Shown piece after piece: positions 37,301 through 47,296 of a DNA stretch of 64,000 nucleotides; position 1 is the stretch's first letter; each line of letters begins with the position of its first letter. The notes under the pieces were generated by a model. That model searched no databases and was not told where the DNA came from. It worked only from the letters and a program-made list of their open reading frames with translations. The stretch is from Butyrivibrio sp. (GTDB lineage: Bacteria; Bacillota; Clostridia; Lachnospirales; Lachnospiraceae), in assembly GCA_022486625.1 (NCBI GenBank), contig JAKVKH010000005.1, positions 55,477-119,476 on the forward strand, in the 5' to 3' direction. A program made the translations under genes and the position numbers.

Positions 37301-39847
37301 TCAGTCTTCCCCGTTCCGTCCGGCTTTCCGGTATTCTGCATCCAGCTCTTTTCTGACATATGCATGCACTTTTTCTCCGCAGGTTCCGTCGAGATTCGCT
37401 GCCATCGTCCTGAGTGCTTCCTTCTGACGTATTTTTACCTGCTCAAGACGATCACCAACAAGATCATCTACAAAGCCGCCAAGAGAAAAGAACGGACTCT
37501 CTTTTCTGGAAAAATCAGCAGTCGTATCTGCTTTTTCGAATCCGTCCTCACCCTGCATCAGATGCGCCAGACTCTCCTTCGACATTACCGGATGACACTC
37601 TTCACAGGTTTCCTGCGTCACATTGATCTTCAGCAATGCTGCATCACAGTTACGCTGCACATAAAGCGTATTCTCATCCAGTTTCCGGGAAAACCCGGCA
37701 TTCAAAACCGCCTTGGAATTAAATCCGTTAATTCTGTTCTCCGGCAGCTTCCAAAGCTCCGGTAGCAGCATTACTGCCTCTCCGCTTCTCCTGTCAATCT
37801 TCACCATTCCATTTGAAAACCCAGGGACCGTGACTACATAATCCCCCATCTGCCAGATTTCCGTATGCGCCAGACGTCTTCCATATATCGCCTGCCAGAC
37901 CTGAAATTCCTGCGGCATCTCAATTATGGCATAAGATTTCGTACTGAAACTGCATCTGACAATTCTTCCGCTGTGAACCTCGGCTAACCACAGTTCCTCC
38001 CCGATCAGTTCAATCCCCGAAAATCCGGCTCCGTCTTCTCCCACCTTCAGGAACTCATATTGACCATTCTCAAGATTAAATTTCAAAATACGGTTACTGT
38101 ATGATGCCGTGACGAAGAGTTCATTTCCTCTGATTCTGTACGCAAAAGTGTCTTCATAGTAAGGAAACTGCGCACCCTTCTTCCATTCTGTCATACAGCC
38201 TGTATGTTTTGTCCAGGACTTCTGTGTTATGTCATATTCATAGATTGCCTTCGCATCACATGAAAGATAAAAAGTATGCTCCTTATAAACAAATACCTGA
38301 CGGCATTTTAAATCCGTTTCTCCGATCAGATCAGGAAGATAAGCAAACTGTTCCGTTTCTGTGTCATAAACCGCCGGTTTTGTTGACATGAGCGGAGACA
38401 GATATAGTTTCCTGCCTGCCACCGCCGCATATGGATATGCACTGTTCCAGTGTGCCTGTTCTTCCACTCTTCCGGCAAAGCGCAGATGTTCCCAGTCCCG
38501 ATCCTTTTCGAAAAGTCCGATTGATGTTGACACCCAGGTATGTCCATTCCCTTCGCAGATATCACCAATTACAATTCTTCGCTTTTCAGCTTCCATATAA
38601 TCTTCATAGACATAATTATTCAGCATAAACTGCGGTTTGCCCGCAGCGCCGAACAGATTCACCACAGAAGAGGAAATCTCTCCGATATAGGCATCCGAAA
38701 CTGCAATGGTAGATGCAAGGTCCGGTGTCTGATCCAGAATTCCCACCTTCTGTTTCTGAAATGCACTCAGAAGTGCCTCATACTGCCCCGCATATTCCGG
38801 GCGCATGGACTGCAGCGTTGCCTTCAGAAGCGGATGCGGTCTCCAGATCAGTACCACATCTGCCCTGTTTTTAAAGTAATCAAACAGATACTGAAGTTTA
38901 CTCAGATAAGCTCCGGTATCTGAAAGTGTCTGTCCGATACTGGTATTAAGCATGATCACCTTTTTATCCTGTATCAGAGTCTTCCAGTCCCCGGGTATGT
39001 TTCCACCCTCTTTACAGATCCTGATCACATGATCCAGCTTGGGTGATCCAAGCGGAAGAATTTTATCATAATAAAAAATCCCATCCACTTCATGCATATA
39101 ATGTTCTGACTGCACCACGATATGATCCATGTGATAATAAGCCGGTAACACCCTCTGATCCTGACTGTAAAAACCAGAAGTCACAAAATACGGAACATAA
39201 ATCAGTTTCTGTGTATATTTTTTCAGTTCTTTGGAATAATAGGACGGATGAATGCTGGTGACATGATTACAGTCATCATAGGGATTATGGATATAAATGA
39301 CATCCGGAAGTTCCTGCGGCAGAGAATAGTCTTCATAATGAACAATCGGAACATAAGAAGGAAAGCGGTCACCTTCATACCTCTCCTGCATCTCCTTCTT
39401 CTCCGGATCCAGTTCGAAATACGGAAGCGGAATTACTTTGCAGTCACAGTCCGGGTCCTTCACCGCTGCCATCCAGATGCTCTCCAGCGAATCCCACATT
39501 GCCGCTTTATAGGGCATAAACAGAATCTGATATTTTGCCGGCAGTACAGACACTCTGTCTGCTACCATCTGTATCATCTGATCCAGCTGCGGCACCTGAT
39601 CTGCCACACTCTGAAGGTCCTGTGAAATCTGAAAAATCACTTCACAGTAATTCTCCAGAATATGAACAATCTCCGCAGAGTCTGTAAGTTCACGCTCCAA
39701 CTGCTCTCCGACTGCAACTGCAGCCTGCTGGCAATCTGAAAGATTCTGCAAAACCTGTTCCTTTGACTCAGAAAATCCTTCATGATGGATTTGCAGGAGC
39801 GACAGAAATACATCTTTTATTTCTTTTTTGGTTCGGATTCGCAGCAT
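37301..39847 (-). CDS. CDP-glycerol glycerophosphotransferase-like protein with C-terminal beta-propeller
   Basis: This 848-residue protein has an N-terminal helical stretch (1-~100). A GT-B-like domain related to TagB/TagF polymer transferases follows (IYVPYFVTSGF, LGSPKLDHV, MLNTSIGQTLSD, IWRPHPLLKATLQSM, DAYIGEISSSVVNLFGAAGKP). Residues ~455-760 contain repeated short beta-strand units with Trp/Tyr pairs (AYPYAAVAGRKLYLSP, HTFYLSCDAKAIYEYD, NELFVTASYSNRILKFN, ELWLAEVHSGRIVRC), consistent with a propeller. The fusion is unusual. It may transfer a polyol phosphate from a CDP donor and bind its product. RBS AAGGAG decides the ATG at 39847. Confidence 0.78.
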   Translation of the reverse strand: MLRIRTKKEIKDVFLSLLQIHHEGFSESKEQVLQNLSDCQQAAVAVGEQLERELTDSAEIVHILENYCEVIFQISQDLQSVADQVPQLDQMIQMVADRVSVLPAKYQILFMPYKAAMWDSLESIWMAAVKDPDCDCKVIPLPYFELDPEKKEMQERYEGDRFPSYVPIVHYEDYSLPQELPDVIYIHNPYDDCNHVTSIHPSYYSKELKKYTQKLIYVPYFVTSGFYSQDQRVLPAYYHMDHIVVQSEHYMHEVDGIFYYDKILPLGSPKLDHVIRICKEGGNIPGDWKTLIQDKKVIMLNTSIGQTLSDTGAYLSKLQYLFDYFKNRADVVLIWRPHPLLKATLQSMRPEYAGQYEALLSAFQKQKVGILDQTPDLASTIAVSDAYIGEISSSVVNLFGAAGKPQFMLNNYVYEDYMEAEKRRIVIGDICEGNGHTWVSTSIGLFEKDRDWEHLRFAGRVEEQAHWNSAYPYAAVAGRKLYLSPLMSTKPAVYDTETEQFAYLPDLIGETDLKCRQVFVYKEHTFYLSCDAKAIYEYDITQKSWTKHTGCMTEWKKGAQFPYYEDTFAYRIRGNELFVTASYSNRILKFNLENGQYEFLKVGEDGAGFSGIELIGEELWLAEVHSGRIVRCSFSTKSYAIIEMPQEFQVWQAIYGRRLAHTEIWQMGDYVVTVPGFSNGMVKIDRRSGEAVMLLPELWKLPENRINGFNSKAVLNAGFSRKLDENTLYVQRNCDAALLKINVTQETCEECHPVMSKESLAHLMQGEDGFEKADTTADFSRKESPFFSLGGFVDDLVGDRLEQVKIRQKEALRTMAANLDGTCGEKVHAYVRKELDAEYRKAGRNGED

Positions 39848-39851
39848 GGTA

Positions 39852-41246
39852 TTACTCCTTGGTATTAACTTCACTTGCATGTTTGGTAATGTACATTCGC
39901 ACTTTCTGATCTACCGAAATCAGATTTTCAATATTTCTTTTCTTCAACGCTGATACAATTTCAAACTGCAGCTGCTCTCTGACTGCAATCACAACGACCT
40001 GCTCTGTTATTTTCTGTATATTCTCTGCAGCAACTACACTGATTCCTTCAATATCCGCATCATTCTCTTCCATTCTGGTTACAGCAAAAATAATCTTGTC
40101 TCTATTTACGTTATGATTCAACAAATACGCTAAAACCTCTTTGCCAATCACTCCTGCCCCATAGATCACAATATGTTCCGATCTAATTATCATATCAGAA
40201 ATTGCTTTTCCATAAATATCTGAATTAATGCAAAAGCCTCTCCCAACCCGCTCATCCGCATATGCTTTTGCCGTCCGTATGAAATATGCATTGCCATCCT
40301 GAATCACAGCCTGGAGATCTTTACGGGCTTCATCATTCCATATTGTGCTATCTTTTATATAGCCTTTTTCTGCATATTTCTGAAAATACTCTCGCATTCT
40401 GCAAAATAATGCATACTGATATGGGGATGCAAGGTTGGTATAATTTTCTTTTAACACTCTGTATCCCAGCCTGCTTGCAAGCACCCTGAAGTATTCTTTT
40501 TCTGCCAGCCCTCTATTCAGTTGTGATATAAATGTTTCTATTTTATTCAGCTCATCACATATACAAAACACTTTATCCGGAGAATTTACAGAAGAGGACA
40601 TATTATCTGTTCTATAAAAATAATATGCTTCTGGAACAAGAATTATTCGATGTGCACATGCATATACCTGAAATGCAAATGAAACATCCTGATAAGATGC
40701 CCCCGGAGTTTCATTAAACCTTATCTTATTGGACAATAAAAAATCTCTTTTATAAATAGCACTCCAAATCGACTGGAGACTAAAAAAAAGTTCTGTATAT
40801 GCTAATGGATCAATAACGCTCCTTACCGGTAAATTATAAAGATAATTATTGAATTTTTTTGTTTCCATCCCCTGCTTCATAAAGTATTCATAAAAATTTG
40901 ATTTTATAACATCCACTTGATTTTGTTCTGCTTCTCTATACAAATTTTCAAGCATATCCTCATCAATAAAATCGTCACTCTCAACAATTGCTATATATTT
41001 TCCTGAAGCATGTTGCAATGCGATATTCATTGAATTTCCATAACCGGTATTTTCTTTATGAATCACAGATATCCTTCTGTCACATTTTGCATAACTGTCA
41101 AGAATATCTTTACTTGAATCTGTTGATCCATCATCTATGCATAATATTTCAATTTCTCGCAATGTCTGCTTACATATACTGTCAAGACACTTATTTAAAT
41201 ACATTTCAACATTGTAAACAGGAACCAGTACGGATATTTTTACCAT
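39852..41246 (-). CDS. GT2 glycosyltransferase with C-terminal Rossmann module
   Basis: This 464-residue protein begins with a GT-A fold GT2 domain (KISVLVPVYNVEMYLNKCLDS, DDGSTDSSKDIL, AIVESDDFIDEDM). At about residues 350-440 it carries the short Rossmann-like module (HIVIYGAGVIGKEVLAYL, then KIIFAVTRMEEN, EQVVVIAVREQ) seen in many proteins of this cluster. It should add one sugar to the growing repeat unit at the cytoplasmic side of the membrane; donor and acceptor are unknown. TTTGGAG precedes the ATG at 41246. It lies 4 bp upstream of the TagF-like gene. Confidence 0.9.
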   Translation of the reverse strand: MVKISVLVPVYNVEMYLNKCLDSICKQTLREIEILCIDDGSTDSSKDILDSYAKCDRRISVIHKENTGYGNSMNIALQHASGKYIAIVESDDFIDEDMLENLYREAEQNQVDVIKSNFYEYFMKQGMETKKFNNYLYNLPVRSVIDPLAYTELFFSLQSIWSAIYKRDFLLSNKIRFNETPGASYQDVSFAFQVYACAHRIILVPEAYYFYRTDNMSSSVNSPDKVFCICDELNKIETFISQLNRGLAEKEYFRVLASRLGYRVLKENYTNLASPYQYALFCRMREYFQKYAEKGYIKDSTIWNDEARKDLQAVIQDGNAYFIRTAKAYADERVGRGFCINSDIYGKAISDMIIRSEHIVIYGAGVIGKEVLAYLLNHNVNRDKIIFAVTRMEENDADIEGISVVAAENIQKITEQVVVIAVREQLQFEIVSALKKRNIENLISVDQKVRMYITKHASEVNTKE

Positions 41247-41273
41247 GCCATTCTCCAAACCCAAATATACTCT

Positions 41274-42662
41274 TCATATTTGAGGTGAACTTTCTATTTG
41301 ACCTGCTACTGTGATCACCTTTTTTTCAAATATTGTTATATTAAAATACTTCAAGAATGTTTCTCTTGCCTTTTTTCTTATTTCTTTTACTTTATCTGGA
41401 TTATTAATCACCCACAAAATTGCCTGCTTAAGCTGATCTGAATTTTCAGATTCGAAAACAATGCCATTTTCTCTATCACGAATATATTCACATATTCCGC
41501 ATGCATTGGAAACAATACATATCTTCCCATACATCATTGCTTCTATCGCAACTAAAGATAAGGTTTCATGTCTGGAAGGAACAACAACAATATCCGCATT
41601 TTGGTATGCCTTCTGCATTTGTTCATAATTATAATTTCCAACATACATAATTGTCTTACTTAAGTATGCCGTATCAATTACACCTTTAATTTGATTATTA
41701 AAAAAATAGCCCTGCTTATCATATTCTCCAATCAAATAAACTTTAAAACAATTTGTAATTTGATTATCAAGACTCTTTACTGCATTTATCAGAATATCCT
41801 GTCCCTTTATCTTATTTATTGCACCAATATCTAATATTGTAAGTGTTTGTTCCCTATGTTCTGCCTGCGCAATATATCCGCAATCTTCTATACCACCAAC
41901 TAAACTTTGAACATTAATTTGCGGCAACACTTTATGAAATGCATCTTCTGCAACTTTACTTACTGCATATACACTGACTCTATCTAAATTAATATTATGT
42001 AATCCACATACATCTTTATACAGATCTTCAGGTTCATGAATCCACCATAAAACCTGAATGTCTGAATTCTCTCTTTCAAGAAGATAATATAAAAGAAATG
42101 TATTAACAATAATAAAATTTGCTGACCGTATCCAATCCAAACCATCTAATGATACAATATCTATTTTTTCATCTATAATAACTTTAATATTTTCTCTTTC
42201 GTAATACTTTCTTAATTCACCATCTGTGCTTGAAGCTACCTGAACGTTATAATCATGGGACTTAAGAATTTTCATCAATCCATATAATGCCCACGGTGCT
42301 CCAGATAATGATAAATTGTGTGAAAAAGCAATCACCCTTTTATGACACATTTCATTATTTATATGGATTTGTTCACTGCTTTTCCTAACTATCTTATCTA
42401 AATTATGAATTCCAAGTATCTTTGTTTCAGGAACTCCACCAAAAACCAACTCCTGATACATTTCATCATAAGAAACACTCATTATATATATATATTCATA
42501 ATTTAGTTTTAACCCATCTTTCACTGACAGCACAATTTTTCCATCAATAATTTTCCCTTGTTTATATGAAGAATTATCAATGAAAGCAAGAATTTTATCC
42601 CGATCTATAAGATGTTTATATTTTTGATAGGTATTTCCTGCTCCAAATATTAAAACTCCCAT
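41274..42662 (-). CDS. GT4-type glycosyltransferase with N-terminal Rossmann module
   Basis: This 462-residue protein starts with the cluster's Rossmann-like module (MGVLIFGAGNTYQKYKHLI, then ILAFIDNSSYKQG, residues 1-~95) followed by a GT-B GT4 glycosyltransferase (GAPWALYGLMKIL, WWIHEPEDLYK, ILDIGAINKIKGQDILINAV, VVVPSRHETLSLVAIEAM). The EX7E-like motif is present as E-T-L-S-L-V-A-I-E. It should be cytoplasmic and add a sugar to a lipid-linked intermediate. TGGAGACTAG precedes the ATG. It is AT-rich like its neighbours. Confidence 0.9.
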   Translation of the reverse strand: MGVLIFGAGNTYQKYKHLIDRDKILAFIDNSSYKQGKIIDGKIVLSVKDGLKLNYEYIYIMSVSYDEMYQELVFGGVPETKILGIHNLDKIVRKSSEQIHINNEMCHKRVIAFSHNLSLSGAPWALYGLMKILKSHDYNVQVASSTDGELRKYYERENIKVIIDEKIDIVSLDGLDWIRSANFIIVNTFLLYYLLERENSDIQVLWWIHEPEDLYKDVCGLHNINLDRVSVYAVSKVAEDAFHKVLPQINVQSLVGGIEDCGYIAQAEHREQTLTILDIGAINKIKGQDILINAVKSLDNQITNCFKVYLIGEYDKQGYFFNNQIKGVIDTAYLSKTIMYVGNYNYEQMQKAYQNADIVVVPSRHETLSLVAIEAMMYGKICIVSNACGICEYIRDRENGIVFESENSDQLKQAILWVINNPDKVKEIRKKARETFLKYFNITIFEKKVITVAGQIESSPQI

Positions 42663-42685
42663 CTAGTCTCCATTATCTGTATGTT

Positions 42686-43657
42686 TTATTGCGGCACATT
42701 CTTTTTTCCTGATATGTATATGTTGCCTCCAAATATGGCCGTTTTGATATTTACAAGCTCTATATATTCAAATACCTGCTCCATTACCTGCTCGCTAAAT
42801 ACATGTTGATGTAAACACCTGTTGTGTAGATTATCCTTCGATCGTATCTCAAATTCTTCCCTTGATCCTGCTGCAGTATCAAACTCCAAATCATGCATCC
42901 GCAATATTTCGTCCAGGTGCGTCAAATCATCCTCTCCAGTATTATTATGTTCATCACTAAGCAAATGTTCAAAAGTAATATTGCATCTGTTATGATCAAA
43001 ATTATATGTTTTTTCAGGAACTACTATTTCTAAAATACCCCCAGGGTTTGTGACACGTACCGCTTCATGTAATGCCTTTATGGGATTGGCTATATGTTCA
43101 AGATTATTACTTGATAGATAGAAATCATATTTCTCATCTGTTATTGATGATAAATCAACCGCATCACAGATATAATTAACGCCTATTTTTTTTTCAGCAT
43201 ACATATAATCTGATTCTATCCTTCCTGTCCATATAGTATCGTCGTTCCAGTTAACGCCATCACATCCATTGCAAACATCATATATGCTACTAAAAACCGC
43301 GCTGGGTCCTCCCACCTCAATTCCATACAAATGTCTAAACACTTCAACAGATAGAATTCTCTCAGCAATTGTCATCTTAGATACTATCCTCTGTTTATCT
43401 ATTCCTGATTTGATCAGTGTTTTCTCTATTTCATTATAATATTTATTAGACGTTACAATAATTTCATCATAATCAACAGATTTTATCTCATTCGGTGAAA
43501 TAACCCGATACGCCATATTATTTAATACATATTCCTGTCCTTTTTTATCCTCACAGGCGTCACATACCCCAACAATGTTGTATATCTCATCACTCACATG
43601 AAATTTTCTAAAATCCAAAAGCCCCTGACCCGCGCCATACAGCAATACTTTTTTCAT
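42686..43657 (-). CDS. Methyltransferase-like protein with N-terminal Rossmann module
   Basis: Residues 1-~100 are the shared Rossmann-like module (KKVLLYGAGQGLLDFRKF, ISPNEIKSVDYDEIIV). Residues ~130-323 resemble a class I SAM-dependent methyltransferase (YDFYLSSNNLEHIANPIKAL, VTNPGGILEIVVPEK). The glycine-rich SAM loop is not obvious in the second domain, so activity is uncertain. It overlaps the RgpF-like gene by 4 bp (ATGA) and has RBS CAGGAGAAAAC, so the two are translationally coupled. It may O-methylate a sugar of the polymer. Confidence 0.8.
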   Translation of the reverse strand: MKKVLLYGAGQGLLDFRKFHVSDEIYNIVGVCDACEDKKGQEYVLNNMAYRVISPNEIKSVDYDEIIVTSNKYYNEIEKTLIKSGIDKQRIVSKMTIAERILSVEVFRHLYGIEVGGPSAVFSSIYDVCNGCDGVNWNDDTIWTGRIESDYMYAEKKIGVNYICDAVDLSSITDEKYDFYLSSNNLEHIANPIKALHEAVRVTNPGGILEIVVPEKTYNFDHNRCNITFEHLLSDEHNNTGEDDLTHLDEILRMHDLEFDTAAGSREEFEIRSKDNLHNRCLHQHVFSEQVMEQVFEYIELVNIKTAIFGGNIYISGKKNVPQ

Positions 43658-44793
43658 GTTTTCTCCTGAACATCAAAGTCCGGCATAAGTATTTGTGTCG
43701 AATCCAAATCCTTCTTTAATACTTCATATACTTCTTTTGCATTTTTTTCACCCAATGCAATAATAATCCCATCATTTTTTTCTAACCTAAGAGTGGAATA
43801 CAATATTTCCCCATTTTTTTTATCGTTCTCCTTTGTTGATACTACTATCCCGTTAAACTTATAACTTAATTTTTTAAAATACCTCTGCACCCTCTCTCCA
43901 TATTTTCCATTGCCATATATATATATATTGTTATGCTGCAAAACAAATTTATTAAGTTTAACAAAATTAATCACAGAGAAAAATGTTTTCTCATTACTTT
44001 TTCTTTTAATATGCTCTGATATGTATGACATATCATATGCAAGGTTGTTTTTTATATACTCAATTGCATCAAGCGTATTGCAAAATCCAACATTTTGAAA
44101 TTGTACTGCTTTTATTTTTAAAGTTGGCATTTTCTGTTTCTTAATTAACTCCATATTATAATATAGATATGGTATGACATTCTTATTTTTTATATCGGTT
44201 AATTTGTCAAGATTCGTATATGCTTCATACCTATATTTGCTTTTTAAACACATTACAGAAAACGGTATTTCAAATCCATGAACAGCCTCTTCATACGTTC
44301 TTGGTTCTTTCAAATTTTTCCAAAATCTCTCAAACTCTTCACTATGTAAAAAAAGACTTTTGATCAGCATAAAATATGCCTGAATATGTTCTGGCAATAT
44401 TTCTCCATCTTCAAGCACTGTTTCTTTGTGCATTGTAATTCCAATATAATCAGCACTGCTTTTTTCTGCGAACGAAAAAAAATCATTCCATGGATACAAT
44501 GGTCCATAAAATGTATCATTAAATAGCAACAATTCATCCGTTCTGTTCAATATGCCATTTTTTTTCATCATATAAATTGCTTCTTTATATGCTCCGGCAT
44601 CATATCCCCTATTTTCTCTAACTAATAAAACATTGGCATATTTTTCAAATCTTTGTCTGCTTTTAGCATCCACCTTGCCATTACAAACGATCATAAGATA
44701 ATCTAAAAAATCCTTTAGAGAATTCAACAAATAAAAAATATATTCATCTGCAATGCCTTCGCTATCATAAAATATAAAAATTCCGCTCCTCAT
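43654..44793 (-). CDS. RgpF-like (rhamnan synthesis F family) protein with C-terminal Rossmann module
   Basis: This 379-residue protein has an RgpF-type domain (GIFIFYDSEGIADEYIFYLL, VRENRGYDAGAYKEAI, ELLLFNDTFYGPLYPW, VHGFEIPFSVMCLKSKY) to about residue 260. A Rossmann-like module follows at ~275-370 (IYIYGNGKYGERVQRYF, GIIIALGEKNAKEVYEVL). RgpF homologues are glycosyltransferases of rhamnose-containing wall polysaccharides, so rhamnose or another deoxysugar may be present. No dTDP-rhamnose synthesis genes are in the window. Its start overlaps the previous stop by 4 bp (ATGA). Confidence 0.87.
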   Translation of the reverse strand: MRSGIFIFYDSEGIADEYIFYLLNSLKDFLDYLMIVCNGKVDAKSRQRFEKYANVLLVRENRGYDAGAYKEAIYMMKKNGILNRTDELLLFNDTFYGPLYPWNDFFSFAEKSSADYIGITMHKETVLEDGEILPEHIQAYFMLIKSLFLHSEEFERFWKNLKEPRTYEEAVHGFEIPFSVMCLKSKYRYEAYTNLDKLTDIKNKNVIPYLYYNMELIKKQKMPTLKIKAVQFQNVGFCNTLDAIEYIKNNLAYDMSYISEHIKRKSNEKTFFSVINFVKLNKFVLQHNNIYIYGNGKYGERVQRYFKKLSYKFNGIVVSTKENDKKNGEILYSTLRLEKNDGIIIALGEKNAKEVYEVLKKDLDSTQILMPDFDVQEKT

Positions 44794-45278
44794 AGCTCAC
44801 CCTGCATATCATACCAGTTAAAAATATCTTCCAATGAAATAACTTTGCAGTTATATTTATCCGATAATTCCTTTATCATTGATTTTGGATATTGTATTAT
44901 TGTCAGAACAATAACATCAATCTCCTGCATATCCATATTGGGCGTAATAAAAGGAAATGGATACATTGACTTTATTTTTCTTTTATCAATAACACATTTC
45001 ACCTCGTCTTTGGAATTTACAAGTTCATTAACAAGACGTTCCCCCAATATCCCATATCCATATACAGCAATATGTCTTAAGTTATTTTTCTGAAAATAAC
45101 CATGAAACGTATAATTATTCTGATGTGCAGCAAGCCACCTTGTTTGTATCCTGATGGTCTGATTCAACTTAGCTTCCTTATTATTTCTTTCTTTCATCTG
45201 CGCTTCATATAATTTCAATACAGCCCCCGCTCCAACAATAAATCCAAAGCATACTGCATATAATATATTTTTTTTCAT
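44790..45278 (-). CDS. Stand-alone membrane-anchored Rossmann-module protein
   Basis: This 162-residue protein has one N-terminal membrane helix (KKNILYAVCFGFIVGAGAVL), a short polar helix, and then the cluster's Rossmann-like module (HIAVYGYGILGERLVNELVN, VKCVIDKRKI, EIDVIVLTIIQYPKSM). No catalytic domain is attached. It overlaps the RgpF-like gene by 4 bp. It could be a membrane-bound scaffold or sensor of the kind otherwise fused to the transferases, but no function is known. It is the minimal form of the repeated module. Confidence 0.78.
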   Translation of the reverse strand: MKKNILYAVCFGFIVGAGAVLKLYEAQMKERNNKEAKLNQTIRIQTRWLAAHQNNYTFHGYFQKNNLRHIAVYGYGILGERLVNELVNSKDEVKCVIDKRKIKSMYPFPFITPNMDMQEIDVIVLTIIQYPKSMIKELSDKYNCKVISLEDIFNWYDMQGEL

Positions 45279-45287
45279 TTTACCTCT

Positions 45288-46118
45288 TCATCCACAGAAA
45301 AATTTTAAAATCTGATATGGTAACACTCTGCTGTAAAACACACACAGACTATTATGCAGATTCCTTTTTTTTACTTTATCTGACAATAAACGATCACTTA
45401 TTGAAGACGATTTATACTCTGCATGATAAATCATTGCATCTTCAGCCACAGTAGTTTGCAATCCAACTTTTCTACATAATATGTCCAAAATTGTTTCTTC
45501 CCTATACATAAATGTTTGATTAAACAATCCTCGATAATATTTGAAATATATAGGAGTCAATAACACTGCGCAGCCTATTATATATTTATTTCCCTCAGAA
45601 TGATCATGTTCGTTAGCTTTTATTGATATATTAGCCAAGGCACCTATATTGCTGATAATTTCTTTTAGCATATAAGTTATTGAATAATCATAAAATCCAT
45701 TCTCAGTGATCACATATGACGGATTATACATAACACTACCAACTGCTCCTGCATTTTTTCCTGCAGCACTTATCAATTTGTCAATAAAATCTCTCTGGAT
45801 AATTTTTACATCACTATTTAAAAGCAAAATATAATCCAACTCATATTTTCTTCTGATATATTCAATTCCAAAATTATTCCCTCTTGCATAACCCCCATTT
45901 TCTTTACTTTTTATAACATGTATATTCTCAACTGTTCTATACGTTTCCTTTAATATCTTATAAGACTCATTAGGTGAGGAATTATCTACAATTATAATCT
46001 GTTCTGGCTTATTATTCATAATTGCAATGCTTGTAATACACTGTATTGTTTCCCAATAAGCCCGATAATTCAATATTACAATTCCATAACCCACTTCTCT
46101 ATTGTCAATAACTGCCAT
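45288..46118 (-). CDS. GT2 glycosyltransferase (rhamnosyltransferase-like)
   Basis: This 276-residue GT2 enzyme has GYGIVILNYRAYWETIQCI at the start, IIVDNSSPNESY, ENGGYARGNNFGIEYI and YILLLNSDVKI, with a C-terminal region (REETILDILCR) typical of rhamnosyl-type GT2 proteins. Unlike most neighbours it has no Rossmann module. RBS TAGGAGAGGGCT lies just before the ATG. It should act in the cytoplasm on a lipid-linked acceptor. Confidence 0.9.
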   Translation of the reverse strand: MAVIDNREVGYGIVILNYRAYWETIQCITSIAIMNNKPEQIIIVDNSSPNESYKILKETYRTVENIHVIKSKENGGYARGNNFGIEYIRRKYELDYILLLNSDVKIIQRDFIDKLISAAGKNAGAVGSVMYNPSYVITENGFYDYSITYMLKEIISNIGALANISIKANEHDHSEGNKYIIGCAVLLTPIYFKYYRGLFNQTFMYREETILDILCRKVGLQTTVAEDAMIYHAEYKSSSISDRLLSDKVKKRNLHNSLCVFYSRVLPYQILKFFCG

Positions 46119-46131
46119 AGCCCTCTCCTAT

Positions 46132-47295
46132 TTATAAAAATCCTGCAATTGAATCACAACGTATGATTTTTTTCGCAAATTTTTTTTGCCTGATAGCCTC
46201 CTCTATTTCAAATTCTGAATTTTTAGGTGTAATAAAAACTATATCTACTAACGGTATTATATCTGTTAATTTATATGTTTGATCTGTGAATTGAGCTTTA
46301 TTATCTTTATCTATTGCAAAACTAATATCAAAATTCAATTTTCTCAGATATTCAAATAGCCTGTTCCCATTGATTCCCACTCCATAGATTGCACCTTTAC
46401 TGTTTTCCCGGTCAGCCAAAATAGTTTTTAATTGTTCCTTTATATTACCTACCCGCATCCCAAGATGCTCATATTCAACCCTTGTAATATGTAACATATC
46501 CATCATTTCCTTTTCAGAATATTTATCATAAAAATACTCAAAAAAAACAAATAATGAATCAGTTCTCTCTTCTGACTTCTTTTTTAATTCTGCCTTCTGT
46601 GTCAGATACGCAGCCCAGCCTTGTGGATTTTCTCGCTGTATTCTATAAGTATTTCTTGACAAACCATCTGGACGATACTCGCAAACCATTACCGGCACAT
46701 TATACCATCGTAGTTTTGCTCCATCAGCTGCAATCTTATCCCATACTATTCCTTCACTCAAAAAAATTTCATTTGGATATTCCGGAAATGGATACTTTCT
46801 TAATGTTGATGTTTTGTATACCTCCGCTTTATCGCCCGCCAAGCCATACCGATCTCGCTCCAAATTTGTCACTTCAATATATTGCTCAAACAAAGGATCT
46901 CCACCAATTATTTTCCCATTTGGATACACCTTCAATCCCGATACTCCTACAATCATTCTTTCTGCTGAAATATCACTAAACCATTGATTGACAAATTTAA
47001 CTGCATCCGGCAACAGATAATCATCGCTATCCAGTATCATAAAAGCCTCTGCTGTAGCTTTCTTTACTGCATAATTGATAGCACGATGTTTTCCCCCATG
47101 TTTAATATAGAAATATTTTATTGTAAACTTCTGTGTTTTTTTTATCCATTCATACACTTCATCATCTACCTGATCTGTGGATCCATCATCAACTATAATC
47201 CATTCAAACGCATACGATGTCTGTGAACATAAAGACCTATATACTCTTTCAAGTAACATTCTTCTGTTATATACCGGTGTAAATATTGTGATCAT
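46132..47295 (-). CDS. GT2 glycosyltransferase with C-terminal Rossmann module
   Basis: This protein of about 387 residues has a GT2 domain (MITIFTPVYNRRMLLERVYR, IIVDDGSTDQVDDEV, AFMILDSDDYLLPDAV) and a C-terminal Rossmann-like module (KGAIYGVGINGNRLFEYLRK, ISFAIDKDNKAQF). AAAGGAATTTAGT upstream decides the ATG at 47295. A longer frame from 47409 overlaps the next gene and is less likely. It lies directly after the GT32-like gene with 1 bp between stop and start. Confidence 0.89.
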   Translation of the reverse strand: MITIFTPVYNRRMLLERVYRSLCSQTSYAFEWIIVDDGSTDQVDDEVYEWIKKTQKFTIKYFYIKHGGKHRAINYAVKKATAEAFMILDSDDYLLPDAVKFVNQWFSDISAERMIVGVSGLKVYPNGKIIGGDPLFEQYIEVTNLERDRYGLAGDKAEVYKTSTLRKYPFPEYPNEIFLSEGIVWDKIAADGAKLRWYNVPVMVCEYRPDGLSRNTYRIQRENPQGWAAYLTQKAELKKKSEERTDSLFVFFEYFYDKYSEKEMMDMLHITRVEYEHLGMRVGNIKEQLKTILADRENSKGAIYGVGINGNRLFEYLRKLNFDISFAIDKDNKAQFTDQTYKLTDIIPLVDIVFITPKNSEFEIEEAIRQKKFAKKIIRCDSIAGFL

Positions 47296-47296
47296 A

